64,000 bases of DNA, from contig CM065321.1 of the NCBI GenBank assembly GCA_033032175.1, positions 5,168,501 to 5,232,500 of the forward strand. The letters are read 5' to 3'. The stretch comes from Saturnia japonica (Eukaryota; Arthropoda; Insecta; Lepidoptera; Saturniidae). Under the pieces are notes generated by a model. It saw only the letters and a list, made by a program, of their open reading frames with translations. It ran no database searches and was not told where the DNA came from. The translations under genes were made by a program, and so were the position numbers. This document shows, piece after piece, positions 1-10,484 of this stretch; position 1 is the stretch's first letter, and the number at the start of each line of letters is the position of its first letter.

Positions 1-262
1 AGTTGGGAAAAGGCATGGCAACAACCGTGATGTTTTATATATGTGTACGTATTATACGTTTGTAGTTTTTTCAGATGATATTCCCATGGATATTTCGAAT
101 GTGCAAGGTGATGCCTTAATTGAAAATGATATTGTGAATAATGATTATGAGTACTTGTATGTACATTTTCATAAACTTTAAATTTGAGTGTATTTGATAA
201 TTATCTGAATTAAAAAAAACACAGATGTAAAGGTTTCACTTCTACGTGTGAATTGCACACCT
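1..262 (+). repeat. Dispersed exon-like segment, copy A
   Basis: This segment is clearly related to 32262-32520 on the opposite strand. It contains a pyrimidine-rich tract ending in TTTTTTCAG at about 79, followed by an open stretch that reads DDIPMDISNV near its start and is rich in D, E and N. A possible donor (CTT/GTATGT) lies at about 158-163, and otherwise the frame runs to a TAA near 180. It looks like an acidic internal exon with flanking intron, carried in a dispersed repeat. The encoded family is not recognised. The window edge cuts the 5' side. Confidence 0.6.
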
Positions 263-1203
263 GATTTTTTTTGTGCCCTACCTCTACCCCCTCACCTCCT
301 CCTCTAGTCTCTCAATACTTATCGTTTGGGCAAAAAAATTGTAGCTGCTTACTAATTCGTAAGTTATTAGACTACCTACCTAAGAAATGCCAATAATTTA
401 AAAATGATTATTCAAGTTAAATATTTACTCATAGTAATATTCAAGGAACTCGCTGCTTGAACACAATACTGTTGAATCTAAATTGAAGTTTTGCAAATTA
501 GTACCAAACCATGGTAACCAAGGATATTACAGACCGTTCATTGCCAAAAATAAAACAGATAAAGATATTTATTTATTTATCAAGTTTAAGTCTACTAATC
601 ATTATTTAGATGTAAAACAACGTGAAATGATTAAAAGTAAAACAAGCCCATATACATAAATGTGTTTATGTACACTCTACATTAAACTTAAGATAGAAAT
701 CTTACAAATGAGATAAAAATGTATACCTACAATCAATAATACACTTGAAGGTTTTTGAGCCTTATCTAAAATTTCAATTTTAATATAGACTCCTTATATA
801 ACTAACATGTTAAATTACATTGTATTGAAATCAGTGTGTTCAGTTAATAAACATTAAAATAAATATAGTAAAACACTGCCTTGCCTTCAATTTCATTGTG
901 TGATTATAACACGAGTGGCTTAACAAAAATATTAGAAAAACAAATTATCACTTACTACTTATTGCTATTTGCTGAAAATATATTATATATAAACTAGAAT
1001 AATCTATATCTCATAACATGAACATTGCAAATAATAGATGTTATGTAAAAAATCCGACATAAATAATATTAACGCATATGTGTTAGATACAAGATTCTAA
1101 TTATCGTATTTGTGATTTATTATTAGCAATCTCTTGATTGCATTAAATATAGAATATAAAAGCATAACATACATTCGTGGCAATAGTTTAACTTAAACTA
1201 CTT
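263..1203. other. AT-rich region downstream of Cp190
   Basis: No open frame of note. It lies 3' of Cp190 and should hold its 3' UTR. An AATAAA hexamer on the minus strand at 1121-1116 is about 85 bases past the stop codon and is a plausible polyadenylation signal. Other A/T hexamers farther away (e.g. around 560-580) cannot be ranked from sequence alone. Confidence 0.4.
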
Positions 1204-4200
1204 TTAATCTTTATTTTCATCATCATCATCCCAGTCACTTACTAGTTGCTTTATATTATCATCAGGTTTTGATTGAATCTGATTATCTTTTTTATCAGCT
1301 ACTGCAGTAGTTGTTGCTTCTTCAGAATTCTCACCTACAGGAGTTATAATGTTATCAGTGATTTGTTCAGTTGAAGCCTCTTCAGAATCGTTATCATCCC
1401 ACTCATTCAAAAGAGATGATATTTTTTCTGGTGGAGCATTAATTTCTTCAGCAGGAGCACTGGTTTCTAATTGGTTTTCAATGGATACATCAGGCTTAGA
1501 AGTATCGCTGATTTGAAGTTTTTTATTACCCTGATCCTCAATATTAACTTCTATTACCATACCACTCTGTTTTTCCACTTCTTGTTGTATATTTTCAATT
1601 GATTCTTCAATCTCTTTTATTTTATTTTCTAAGGGCAGTGAATCATTATTCATTTCATTATTTGGACTTTCTTTACTATTACTAACTGGGTTCTGAGCTT
1701 CACACTCGTCTTCTGACCATTCTGATGTTAAGTGCTGTATTTGTTCCATAGTGCCATTGGGCAATGTATGGTCTTCAGTGCTTTGATCATTGTGCTCATT
1801 GATATTTTCTACAGCGCTTTCTTCAGTTTCTTCTACCTCCTGAGTAAATGTATGCAATGTGTGGTCTTCAGTTCTTTGATCATTGTTTTCTTTGATATTT
1901 TCAACAGCACTTTCCTCAGTTTTTTCTACCTCCTGAGTAAATGTAGGACTTAAACAAGTTGTTGGTGCAGTTTGTTCGATAATCTTTTGATTCTCTGCTA
2001 TTTGGGGTATAACAATTGCAACTTCTGTTTCAATTTGACTTATGGCTTGACTGTTATCATCACCAACCATAACTATAATTTCACTGTTACATGTATTTCC
2101 TGCTTTTTTAACAGCTTGTATTTCATCATCAAGAGATTTTGTTTCCATTGAAAGTGTAACAACCTCTTGTTCAGAAATAACAGCTTCACCATTCATAGGA
2201 ATTTCAGAAACTTTATTTACACTTTCATTTATTTCATTAGTTTGTGGTATAACTATAGTATTTTGGGACTCTGGTAATAAATGTACTTCAGGAAGTTCAT
2301 TTAGATTGCTCTCATTTATATTTTCTTCAGTAATAATTTGAACTTCTGGTTTATCAATTGTTTGTATGTTAGATTGTGTAGTTATTTTATCAATTGTTTG
2401 TATGTTAGATTGTGTAGTTATTTGTAATCCTTGATTGGTTATTGTTTGGTGAACATCATTTTGCCAAACTTCTTGTGTACTTATGACATGTGCACCAACG
2501 ACTGGAGCAGTTGTGGTAACAGTTTCATAGCTTTGTGTTATAATTGCAGATGATGGTACAAATTGAGCTCCTATTGCTTGGGTGGTAAGAAGTTGATATT
2601 GTTTATTTTGATTATCAACCGGATGACTGTAAACAACTACAATATTTGAATTGTCTGCAGTAACATTATCAGAGACATTTAAAGGAAATTCCTCTTGTAT
2701 AATCATCATGTCATTTGACTGAGCATTGTTCAGGTTAATTGTAGCAGTATCTAATGTTGTGCCATGAGGAGCAGTTAATACTGTTAATGTTTTGTTATCA
2801 TCAACATTATCAAAAATAATGGGGTTGTTTGAAGCTATTAAAGCTTTATATTCCTCCTCATTAGATACAACAAATTGTATAGGTTGGTTTAAGTCATTTG
2901 ATTTACTAACAATCATGCTGGACTGTTGGATATTGCCTATAATATTTGTACTGTGCATGTTTGAAAACTCCATGGAAGTAGTTGGAGTTGCTGTAAGCGA
3001 ATTTTGATTAGAATCTATTATTTCCGGAACAATATATTCATCATTACCAGTTGCTTTTGTTTTTCTAGGAATTAGTTGATTATTTTTAACAATGTATTCA
3101 TTGTTATCTATTGTCACTATGTCTTCTTCATCATTTTCGTAATTTAGAGATGAATCATTTCTATGATGGAGAAAACCACTACGATCATTTTTAGCATCTT
3201 CTTTGGTGTTGGACTTTAAAGAGAAATTTTCTGTATTTAATCCAGAATTTAATATCTTTTGCTTTAATGGTGGATTTTTTTGTTTTTTACTTGAAATGAC
3301 ATGTATATTACCATCCGGTTGAATTTGATACTGAACATCCACTTCTTCATAATCATTTGGACAATTCAATGAAGATTCCATTTTAACTTCAGTTTTCATA
3401 TAATTTTTTCTTCTTTCTTTTTCTTCCCTCAATGGTATATCTTCATCAGAATCTTCAAGAATACCATCTGATTTGGCCTCTATTTTATGGTATGATTTCA
3501 TATGTGTGACTAAATTATTTTCACGTAAGAATAGTTTTAGACAATAAATACACTGCACATTATTTCTTTTATCAGTGGTGTATTTGTGTCCAGTATTTTG
3601 TATATGCATTAATAGTAGACGAGATGTTGAAAATTGTTTAGCACATACATTACAGCGGAAAGCAAGAGCCGAGTGTGTTAACTTATGTTTAACAAGTAAA
3701 GTTTCAGAGAGGGCTATATAATCGCAGAAATTACATTTAGGAAAATTATATTGAGATGGAGGTTTTATATCATGTTTGGAATAAAGATGATGAAGCAGAT
3801 AATTTCTTTTCAAAGCTTTATGACCACAATACTCACAGATATTTACTACTGGCTTTTCTTTGTGCACTTCTACTAAATGTCGTCGGAATTTGTAATAAGT
3901 AGGAAAATGCAATGCTCGTCCAGGTGTACCACAGATGAGGCAGATCCATGGGCCTTTAATGTTTTCAGCTCCCATAGTAATTAATTTTGCTGCTTGTTTT
4001 GAGTCTATAACGTCTGTTTCATATGTATATTCAAGTTCTTCTTTTATTTGTGCTTTATTTTCAACCTCCAGCATACTTTTTTGTTTCTTACCAGTCCTTT
4101 TTGGTGTGTTTAAGATTTTTAATTTAATATTTTTACTTCCTTTAAGTACATGAGAATATTTCTTCAATACTTCACTAATTATTTTAGCATGATCTAAACT

Positions 4201-5208
4201 TGGCATACCTTTACTGTTCTTGTTTTCAATTGTAACTTTTGTGGTATCATTTTGATCCAAAATTTGATCAAAAAGTTGATTTGGATCTTTTGGCATACTA
4301 TTCTTCACTGTTAAGTATGTAGGTTGAAATACATTTGATTCATCAATTAAACTATGATCAAGTTCTGTATCTTCAAAAATGTTATCATTACTTATTTTCT
4401 TGCATTCTACAATATCCATAGTTGTTGTTGCATTTGAAAATCTTTTTGAACTGGATGCTTCACTAAATAAACTGTTATGGTTTGCAGAATAACGTTTGAC
4501 AGTATCAGGATGAACCATTAAAGGCTTAGAAGTATATGATATGTTACAGAATGAATTGTCAAAAACATTATCTGTATCTAATTCTTCTGGTATCTCATAT
4601 CTCGTTGGCCTTGGATCTTTAGTGTATTGTTTGTTTATGGGTTTAAATTCAATCTGTGAAGAAGAGGGTTCAATAAACGATTCTTCTCTAGCCCTAATAG
4701 GTACATATACTTTTTTTTCCGTATGTGCTGTGCTATTGTCAAAGGTTTTATTACAAGAGCGTTTACTGCTTGTGGATGGAGTAGAATCAGTTCTCCTACG
4801 TTTACCTGTATAACAATGAGCTGGTTTAACAGTTGTATTTCTATGAGCCTCTAAAAGTTTTGTCAAAACAGGCATGTGCATTATTTGTGATGTTTGATAC
4901 AATTTTTCTAAAAGGTCCATCTTGAATTCTAGTTGCCCAGTGTACATGAAATTAACTATAGGAACGACCACATCTGCCTGCAAATCGTCTGGCATTACTA
5001 AGCAGTCCTCATACATCTCGCATGTTCTCTCTAGAAGTTCAAAGTACTCTGTGCACGCACTGAGTACTAATCTGTGTACTTTCAACTGAGCATTGTCTTG
5101 AAACTGTAGCGTCAAATCGCAGAAATCAGTGCGGTTGAAAAAATGCTTCAACCTTTGAAGGAAATATATCCCCCAGTTATCCACTTTCACTTGCTTTACG
5201 TTAGACAT
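1204..5208 (-). CDS. Cp190: Centrosome-associated zinc finger protein CP190 (BTB + C2H2 insulator cofactor)
   Basis: Encodes 1334 residues. Residues 1-122 form a BTB/POZ domain whose N-terminus (VKVDNWGIYFLQRL, FCDLTLQF, LKVHRLVLSACTEYF, VPIVNFMYTGQLEF) matches what I know of insect CP190. Five C2H2 fingers follow at about 421-450, 456-479, 491-513, 518-541 and 552-574. The rest is low-complexity and acidic, with a short coiled-coil-like stretch near 1190-1215 and a DWDDDDENKD C-terminus. In Drosophila, CP190 is a nuclear cofactor bridging insulator DNA-binding proteins, dimerising through BTB, and it also visits centrosomes. The ATG is chosen because it begins the conserved BTB start, and a splice acceptor lies 49 bases upstream at 5258-5260. 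The whole coding region is one exon. Two in-frame tandem duplications lie in the C-terminal half (listed separately). The protein is somewhat longer than fly CP190 as I recall it, mostly in the acidic tail. Confidence 0.93.
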   Translation of the reverse strand: MSNVKQVKVDNWGIYFLQRLKHFFNRTDFCDLTLQFQDNAQLKVHRLVLSACTEYFELLERTCEMYEDCLVMPDDLQADVVVPIVNFMYTGQLEFKMDLLEKLYQTSQIMHMPVLTKLLEAHRNTTVKPAHCYTGKRRRTDSTPSTSSKRSCNKTFDNSTAHTEKKVYVPIRAREESFIEPSSSQIEFKPINKQYTKDPRPTRYEIPEELDTDNVFDNSFCNISYTSKPLMVHPDTVKRYSANHNSLFSEASSSKRFSNATTTMDIVECKKISNDNIFEDTELDHSLIDESNVFQPTYLTVKNSMPKDPNQLFDQILDQNDTTKVTIENKNSKGMPSLDHAKIISEVLKKYSHVLKGSKNIKLKILNTPKRTGKKQKSMLEVENKAQIKEELEYTYETDVIDSKQAAKLITMGAENIKGPWICLICGTPGRALHFPTYYKFRRHLVEVHKEKPVVNICEYCGHKALKRNYLLHHLYSKHDIKPPSQYNFPKCNFCDYIALSETLLVKHKLTHSALAFRCNVCAKQFSTSRLLLMHIQNTGHKYTTDKRNNVQCIYCLKLFLRENNLVTHMKSYHKIEAKSDGILEDSDEDIPLREEKERRKNYMKTEVKMESSLNCPNDYEEVDVQYQIQPDGNIHVISSKKQKNPPLKQKILNSGLNTENFSLKSNTKEDAKNDRSGFLHHRNDSSLNYENDEEDIVTIDNNEYIVKNNQLIPRKTKATGNDEYIVPEIIDSNQNSLTATPTTSMEFSNMHSTNIIGNIQQSSMIVSKSNDLNQPIQFVVSNEEEYKALIASNNPIIFDNVDDNKTLTVLTAPHGTTLDTATINLNNAQSNDMMIIQEEFPLNVSDNVTADNSNIVVVYSHPVDNQNKQYQLLTTQAIGAQFVPSSAIITQSYETVTTTAPVVGAHVISTQEVWQNDVHQTITNQGLQITTQSNIQTIDKITTQSNIQTIDKPEVQIITEENINESNLNELPEVHLLPESQNTIVIPQTNEINESVNKVSEIPMNGEAVISEQEVVTLSMETKSLDDEIQAVKKAGNTCNSEIIVMVGDDNSQAISQIETEVAIVIPQIAENQKIIEQTAPTTCLSPTFTQEVEKTEESAVENIKENNDQRTEDHTLHTFTQEVEETEESAVENINEHNDQSTEDHTLPNGTMEQIQHLTSEWSEDECEAQNPVSNSKESPNNEMNNDSLPLENKIKEIEESIENIQQEVEKQSGMVIEVNIEDQGNKKLQISDTSKPDVSIENQLETSAPAEEINAPPEKISSLLNEWDDNDSEEASTEQITDNIITPVGENSEEATTTAVADKKDNQIQSKPDDNIKQLVSDWDDDDENKD
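1761..1946 (-). repeat. 93-bp tandem duplication in the Cp190 coding region
   Basis: Two adjacent 93-bp units (1761-1853 and 1854-1946) encode 31-residue repeats, each starting TFTQEVE and ending TEDHTL, with a few substitutions between copies. The length is a multiple of three, so the frame is kept. It lies in the acidic tail, downstream of the zinc fingers. Confidence 0.9.
2351..2422 (-). repeat. 36-bp perfect tandem duplication in the Cp190 coding region
   Basis: Units 2351-2386 and 2387-2422 are identical and encode a 12-residue repeat (ITTQSNIQTIDK). Perfect identity implies a recent slippage or unequal-crossover event, or a length polymorphism. Confidence 0.9.
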
Positions 5209-5257
5209 TGTAATTGTTACTGTATCATTATAGGTTATGGACGCCGTTTCTTTTGCC
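5209..5257 (-). other. Cp190: Cp190 5' UTR in the coding exon, with splice acceptor
   Basis: On the minus strand a good acceptor (CTTTTATTTCAG) ends at 5258, and the next 49 bases lead to the ATG. The leader is therefore spliced, with the coding exon as exon 2. Confidence 0.6.
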
Positions 5258-5485
5258 CTGAAATAAAAGTTTATTTATGTTTTACATAAGTATTTAAATC
5301 GCAATATAACAATAACATTATTAATATATGTTGATATAATAATAAATGACAAAAAATTTGTTTCATTTGTTCTATGTAAAAACGATATGAAGTCAAGAAA
5401 TAACTAATAATAATTCTAGATTTTCTGTTACTATTTCACTTGAATTTTCCGCCACCACATGTACAAATTTTGAACTCGTACTTAC
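5258..5485 (-). other. Cp190: Proposed 5' UTR intron of Cp190
   Basis: A consensus donor GTAAGTAC reads from 5485 downward on the minus strand and pairs with the acceptor at 5258, giving a 228-base AT-rich intron. This is inference from splice signals only. Confidence 0.45.
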
Positions 5486-5660
5486 AAAATTTTTAAGGCA
5501 AAACTTTATAGTTCGTATTTCGTGTTTTAATAACTTGCCATCGCCACAATCAACACAAAATTACTACGCTAAATTCATCTGAAGTTGACAGCGTGTACGT
5601 AAGATGGCGGTGTTTCGGCGGCGTTACTCCAGTCTCCGAGAGGCGAGAGTTTTGTAACAG
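5486..5660 (-). promoter_or_regulatory. Cp190: Probable Cp190 first exon and promoter
   Basis: This is a locally GC-richer stretch directly upstream of the proposed donor. The top strand carries AAGATGGCGG at 5601-5610, a match to the YY1/Pho-type core motif often found at housekeeping start sites. Distance and orientation fit a promoter for Cp190. No TATA box was identified, and the exact start is unknown. Confidence 0.4.
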
Positions 5661-6146
5661 TGTGAAGTCAGCAATCATTTTATTAATTCCATTTACATAA
5701 TATTTACTTTTGGTAATGGTTGTCATTATATTTATTAATAAAATATATATATATATAATACTACTTAACATATTATTTTATACTATTTTGGAACTTTTCG
5801 AAAAAAAGTTGGTATATTGACTGCGCACATAATATCCAAAGTAAAGAAAAATTTCAATGGTGCACAATATATTACTAGTGATGCCCTCTACTTCACATTA
5901 TTGATTCTTAATATTGGAAGCGTTCTAATTTTATGAACGAAGAGTACGAAACGATAAAGTGACGCCTGATTATGCACGAACTAGGTGTTCTATTATAACA
6001 TAGGTAGCCACTATAATACAGTAGATGTCACTGTATGCAGAAATAAAAGAAAGTTTGATAAAATTAAATTTCTATATCTATACCACGGGTGCGTCTGGTA
6101 ATCACTAATCGCGTAGAGTAGGTAATAGAGTTTAAAGATAATTAAT
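5661..6146. other. AT-rich intergenic DNA
   Basis: Short (TA)n tract near 5742-5760. No supported gene or recognised repeat. Confidence 0.4.
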
Positions 6147-6200
6147 GATTGTAAATAATTTTTTCATGTCGTTTCAGATGGACGTCACAATTTATAAAAG
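6147..6200. repeat. Direct repeat, left (putative LINE target-site duplication)
   Basis: This 54-bp sequence recurs at 10431-10484 in the same orientation. There are 3 mismatches over 44 positions outside one low-complexity 10-bp block, where the copies differ as a T-run against an A-run. Both copies contain TTTCAGATGGACGT. They exactly bracket a minus-strand LINE, so a target-site duplication is the simplest reading. Confidence 0.65.
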
Positions 6201-6639
6201 GTATAAATAAATAATAAAAATAAAAAATAAAATAGGCAGTTTTACAAACAAATATAAAGATAAAAAACAGTTTTATCTACCTTTATACATAGCAATGAAA
6301 AAAATATGTATGTAGTATAATTATCCAAATAGAAATAAATATTTAGGTACATTTTAATTAGGTAGGTACTAATTTATTAATCTACTAGAATCAAACTAGG
6401 GCTAATTTTTTGCTATTGTGGACCACCAATTTTTTTTCTACCATCTTCCCATCTATTGAACGATCTTCCTATAAAGATAGCGCTTACCCAAAGGGCCTTT
6501 ACATAACGTAACTGTTTTTGTCCATCTACGATCTTTGAGACGTAAGATAGGTATTTATTGCTTTTGTTTTAAAAATCTTAATTTAGTGTGATTGACATGT
6601 ATTTATTTTGTTGGTGAATTTCCATGTTTGACACGCGTA

Positions 6640-8057
6640 CGTCAGGAATTTCGCTTTTAAATATCTTCTTGTAACTCCAATATTTAATCGAACTATGTCT
6701 ACTTGAATCTTCTCTCCACTTTTAGTTCATTGCTATATCTTTTGAATACAATTTGTTTACCTAAATATACATATTGATCCACATAATCGGTCGTTTCCGA
6801 TTGTTATTTTGAATTTTTTGGAGTTCGTCATAACCTTGGTCTTTGTGATATTGATTTCACTTCTCCCCTTGCTTTAAGTATAGTATTTAACATGTATTGT
6901 ATTTGTAGACACGATTCCGATAGCAAGACCAAGTCGTCTGCAAATCTTAAGTGGTTTAGGTATTTACCTTGGATATACAAACCTCGGGTTTTCCAGTCCA
7001 ATTTACTTATAATGGATTCTAGTATAGCAATAAAAATTTTTGGGGATAAGGGGACGCCTTGTCTGACTCCTCGATCTCTTGTCTGGAAAGTTTGGGACTA
7101 CAGTTTCCAGTTTGACTCTACTAGAGCTATTTCTGTATAGATTGTTGAGTATTGTAATGTATTTTTCTCAACATTATGGGATTTTAGAGTGTTCCATATA
7201 CATTCGTGTGAGATCGTGTCGAAAGCTTTTTGGTAATCAATGAATATGATGTAGTGTGGTCTCTGTTGTTCTTGGTATTTTTCAATTATCAGCTGTAATG
7301 TTTGAATGTGGTCTATGGTAGAAATATTCTTCCTAAATCCCGCTTGTTCAATAGGTTGATTTTCTTCTAATGTTAGAATTATTCTTTGATTTATTATTGT
7401 AGAGAAAAGTTTATAGATACTTGGCAAAATACTTATTCGCCAGTAGTTGCTGATGTCTTTTGGGTCTCCCTTCTTGTATAGCAAAATAATCACAGAATAA
7501 AGAGTAAGTTGGAATTGGTACACTTGTGTCACAGGATCGGGACCTATGTCCAAACACGACTACGGCTGGACTGAGTTCAAGTTTATGGAACTACACATGA
7601 TTATAATTGATGCGACACGCCTACTTACTTCTTCTAATGTATTCTTTGTTCTGTGAAAATAATATTGGATTCAGACCATTGAGACGGTGTGACACCGGTT
7701 TCGAATATCAAGTTAAATAATTTTGTTAATGGACAGCTAGTATGAAGCATTCGGTTTTATGGCGTCGTTAGTGATGTTATCTGACCCTGGACTTTTGTCT
7801 GGTTTCAGTCTTTTTATTGTTTCAATAATTTCTGTGCAATTTATCGGTTCTATGTGGGATTGCGGTGTCTCAAGTCCGATGTTTTCATATTTAGTTTGGT
7901 TAGTGTCTCTGGCTAGATCTGACGCACTATAACGTTTTTTGTAAAAAATTGTTGCGATGTTTATTATATCTGTTCTATTATAAACAATTTTTCCTGACTC
8001 TTTCAGACCATCAATGCATATTTTATTTGTCCGTAGTTCTTTATATCCCTTTTTCAA
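6640..8057 (-). pseudogene. Reverse transcriptase domain of the 6.2-10.4 kb LINE, broken
   Basis: Reading 5'-3' on the minus strand, 8057-7737 carries the pre-RT region with PDKSPGSDNIT. 7553-7098 carries the fingers/palm with LLYKKGDPKDISNYWRIS, EQAGFRKNISTIDHI and FIDYQKAFDTI (catalytic Asp motif A). About 7080-7020 carries RGVRQGVPLSPKIF (motif B). 6944-6933 encodes FADD (motif C). A thumb-like region follows, with VYLG near 6750. At least three frame disruptions separate these blocks, and the SNYRPIS-type motif is altered to SNYWRIS. Confidence 0.85.
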
Positions 8058-8369
8058 GCTTCCCCTTTGTTCTAGATAATTTTGAATGATATTGATACTA
8101 TAGTTCTTATAATCATTCCTTATTTAATTACTTAATAGCTTATAAAGGGCTTTGAGTTAATTTTTCATTGCTCGCGTTTTTATGTTTGGTTTTTTGTAGC
8201 TCTTGTCTTCGTTTTAGAAGTCTTATCTTTATATGAGAATACTACGGGCTTTTATTGATTTTGTAGTTCTTGCGATTTGTAAACTGTCCGTAATATAGTG
8301 TATGATTTCATCGTGGTAATCTTGCACTCTCTCAGTGTGGAGTAAACACATTTGACTTTCAAGTTCTCT

Positions 8370-9073
8370 TTATATATTTGTATTTCTTCTTCGTTTTTGA
8401 ATGTACCTACTGTTTTGCTTATTTACAAACCTGGATCGTGTTTTCACTGGTTTTGTAATTGATATTTTGGCTCTCAGTGGTCTATGGTCTGATGTAAAAT
8501 TTATACTTAGTGCCTCAATGTCTAGAAATAGATTAGGACGGTTAGATAGTATGCAATCTATTTCGTTTTTATGTAGACTATTCGGAGATTGCCAGGTCCA
8601 TTTTTTTATATCTTTTTTCTTGCAAAAGGTGTCGATGAAAGCTAGCTTATTTTCCATGGCAAAGTCAATAACTCTTTGATCTCGTGCGTTTCTTGTTCCA
8701 TATTCATACTGATTCATTACTAAATGTTCATCTTTTTGTGGCGTACCAATTTTGGCATTGAAATCAACCATTACAATAAAATCATCGTACGCTTTATCCA
8801 TTGCCTCATAGACGGTATCATAAAAAAAATTACTTCTTCTTCATTTGCTGCATCTGTAGGGGCATATATTTGTATGATGGTATATTCTTTCCTGGTAATA
8901 TGCCTATTATGTCGTATTTTATATGTGTTAAAGCTTTTTCTAATTCTATTATTCGTTCGTGTGATATTATAGGTTAATATGTAGAGATGATTATTTCTTC
9001 TTTTTAGCAGTTCTTCATGATCTCTTGGTGATGTCTTTGGAATGTTATGGTTATATACTTCCACGGTGACCAA
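8370..9073 (-). pseudogene. APE-like endonuclease domain of the 6.2-10.4 kb LINE, broken
   Basis: Two overlapping frames (9073-8771 and 8801-8370) together span an exonuclease-endonuclease-phosphatase fold. IIQIYAPTDAANEEE is in the first, and VMVDFNAKIG, YGTRNARDQRVIDFA, KKWTWQSP, NEIDCILSNR and SDHRP in the second. DFNA and SDHR are the usual catalytic motifs of LINE endonucleases. A frameshift lies near 8780-8800, and the N-terminal part of the domain is degraded. Confidence 0.8.
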
Positions 9074-9304
9074 CCGGCTTGGAAGATGGGTTTCGTTTCT
9101 TGTTGGTGGTTTTTGTATGTTCTCTGTGTGAGTGGGGGGCGGTAGTTTCTATGCGTTTACGTTCCTCTTGTCTTGCTGCTTAGCCACACTATTTGGGTGC
9201 TTAGTAGTTAAAAAATTAAGCATGCCTGGTTTTAAAACTTCCTTTTGACAAACTGTAACTGGAACTGGGGATAGTTAATTTCTGGGGATATCGAAAGCAC
9301 TCTC

Positions 9305-9846
9305 TTAGTATTGTTCTTGTAATTCGTTCCTTTTCTCTAGTACATATTGTGGATAGTCCTCTTTCATATAGTATGTGGTATATGTGGTATATGGTATATC
9401 ATTAAGTGCTTTTTTCTGTTTGAAAATATCTATTTTATGCCTAGTGTGGAAAAAGTAACGGTTGTTGGTCGGGGGTTTTCCCCCTTTCCTTCCCAGTCTC
9501 CTTATTTCCTGTATCTCTTCGTTCAAGTTGTATAGAAAAGTATTTTTTTATAAATTCAATAAAGTTTCTTTCCAAATTTGAATATGATGTTGCCGTTTCT
9601 TCTATTCCGAAAAAGATAATATTTCTCTGTCTTACATGTTTCTCTAGGTAATAGTCTTTTCTCTTGGTTTTCAAGTTTTTTTTTGAGATTTTCATAAGTT
9701 TCTTCCAAAACTTTTCTCTCAACATGTCGTTAATAATATTTTGGCATTACTTGTTCGGTCACCTTTTCTCCGCTTTGTAAGATCGTAGTTTTTTACTCTG
9801 CGATCTCATTTTGAAATTTTTAGAGTTCATTCATAACTTCTTCCAT
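9305..9846 (-). pseudogene. ORF1-like remnant of the 6.2-10.4 kb LINE
   Basis: Begins with an ATG at 9846 (MEEVMNEL then a stop), then continues in two frames to 9305. Visible blocks are a lysine-rich start, VRQRNIIFFGIEE, LERNFIEFIKKYF, IQEIRRLGRKGGKPP and YMKEDYPQYVLEKRNEL. The layout (basic coiled segment, then an RRM-like RNIIFFGI block) is the usual form of an ORF1 nucleic-acid chaperone in such LINEs. Function is inferred from position and style only. Confidence 0.6.
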
Positions 9847-10430
9847 AATTTTGTGATTTTGTTTGGCTAACTGAACTTTTGTTTTGACACTAACTGTTAT
9901 TGCCCTCTAGTGGGTTTTCTTCAAACTATTTGTCTGCCGTTGTCTAATTGAAGCAGCGCCTCTAGTAACTTATCTCAGAACTACGAAAGTTACAGTAGTC
10001 AGACAAATACTTACTTGAAATTCGATTTAGTTGTTTTGAATGTCGCAGGTGTTCACAGATGGTGATTTAATTTTTCTTGTAGATTTTAGGATATTTTTAT
10101 TTGATTTGATAGAATGTCCGTATGTATGGTCCGTTCTATTTCTCTTTTTTAGCTCAATTCAACTTTCAATATAATCCGTATAATTTGTTGTTCTCACTTC
10201 ATAATTGCTCGGTATGTGACACAAGAAAACTGTCTTTTGTACTCAATTGTTAAACACTGTTTTGTAGTTGTCCACGCTATATTTCACTGTGTACACATTG
10301 TATGTTAACAATCGGTTATTGTTTTCTTCATTTTCACATTTCATTGGATTATAAAACACTTGTTAAATTTTAAAATCGCAAATAAACACAGAGTCGAAGT
10401 GAACAGTAGACTAACCCCGCGAAATATATT

Positions 10431-10484
10431 GATTGTAAATATAAAAAAATTGTCTTTTCAGATGGACGTGACATTTTATAAAAG
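10431..10484. repeat. Direct repeat, right (putative LINE target-site duplication)
   Basis: Partner of 6147-6200; lies at the 5' end of the LINE. Confidence 0.65.

Larger units (their letters stand above)
6201..10430 (-). mobile_element. Decayed, apparently full-length RTE-like LINE
   Basis: A 4.2 kb insertion on the minus strand. In element order it has a 5' leader (10430-9847), a remnant ORF1 (9846-9305), an APE-type endonuclease (9073-8370), a reverse transcriptase (8057 to about 6640) and a 3' tail of AT-rich TTTATT-type simple repeat ending next to the left direct repeat. Endonuclease motifs YAPTDAANEEE, DFNAKIG and SDHRP are visible. RT motifs DKSPGSDNIT, DYQKAFD, RGVRQGVPLSP and FADD are visible. 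The frame is broken by many stops and frameshifts, so it is inactive. Clade assignment (RTE-like) is from motif style only. Confidence 0.85.

Noticed and set aside
6892..7140. 82-codon plus-strand frame
   Set aside because: Antisense shadow of the LINE RT; the minus strand carries RQG and FADD motifs here.
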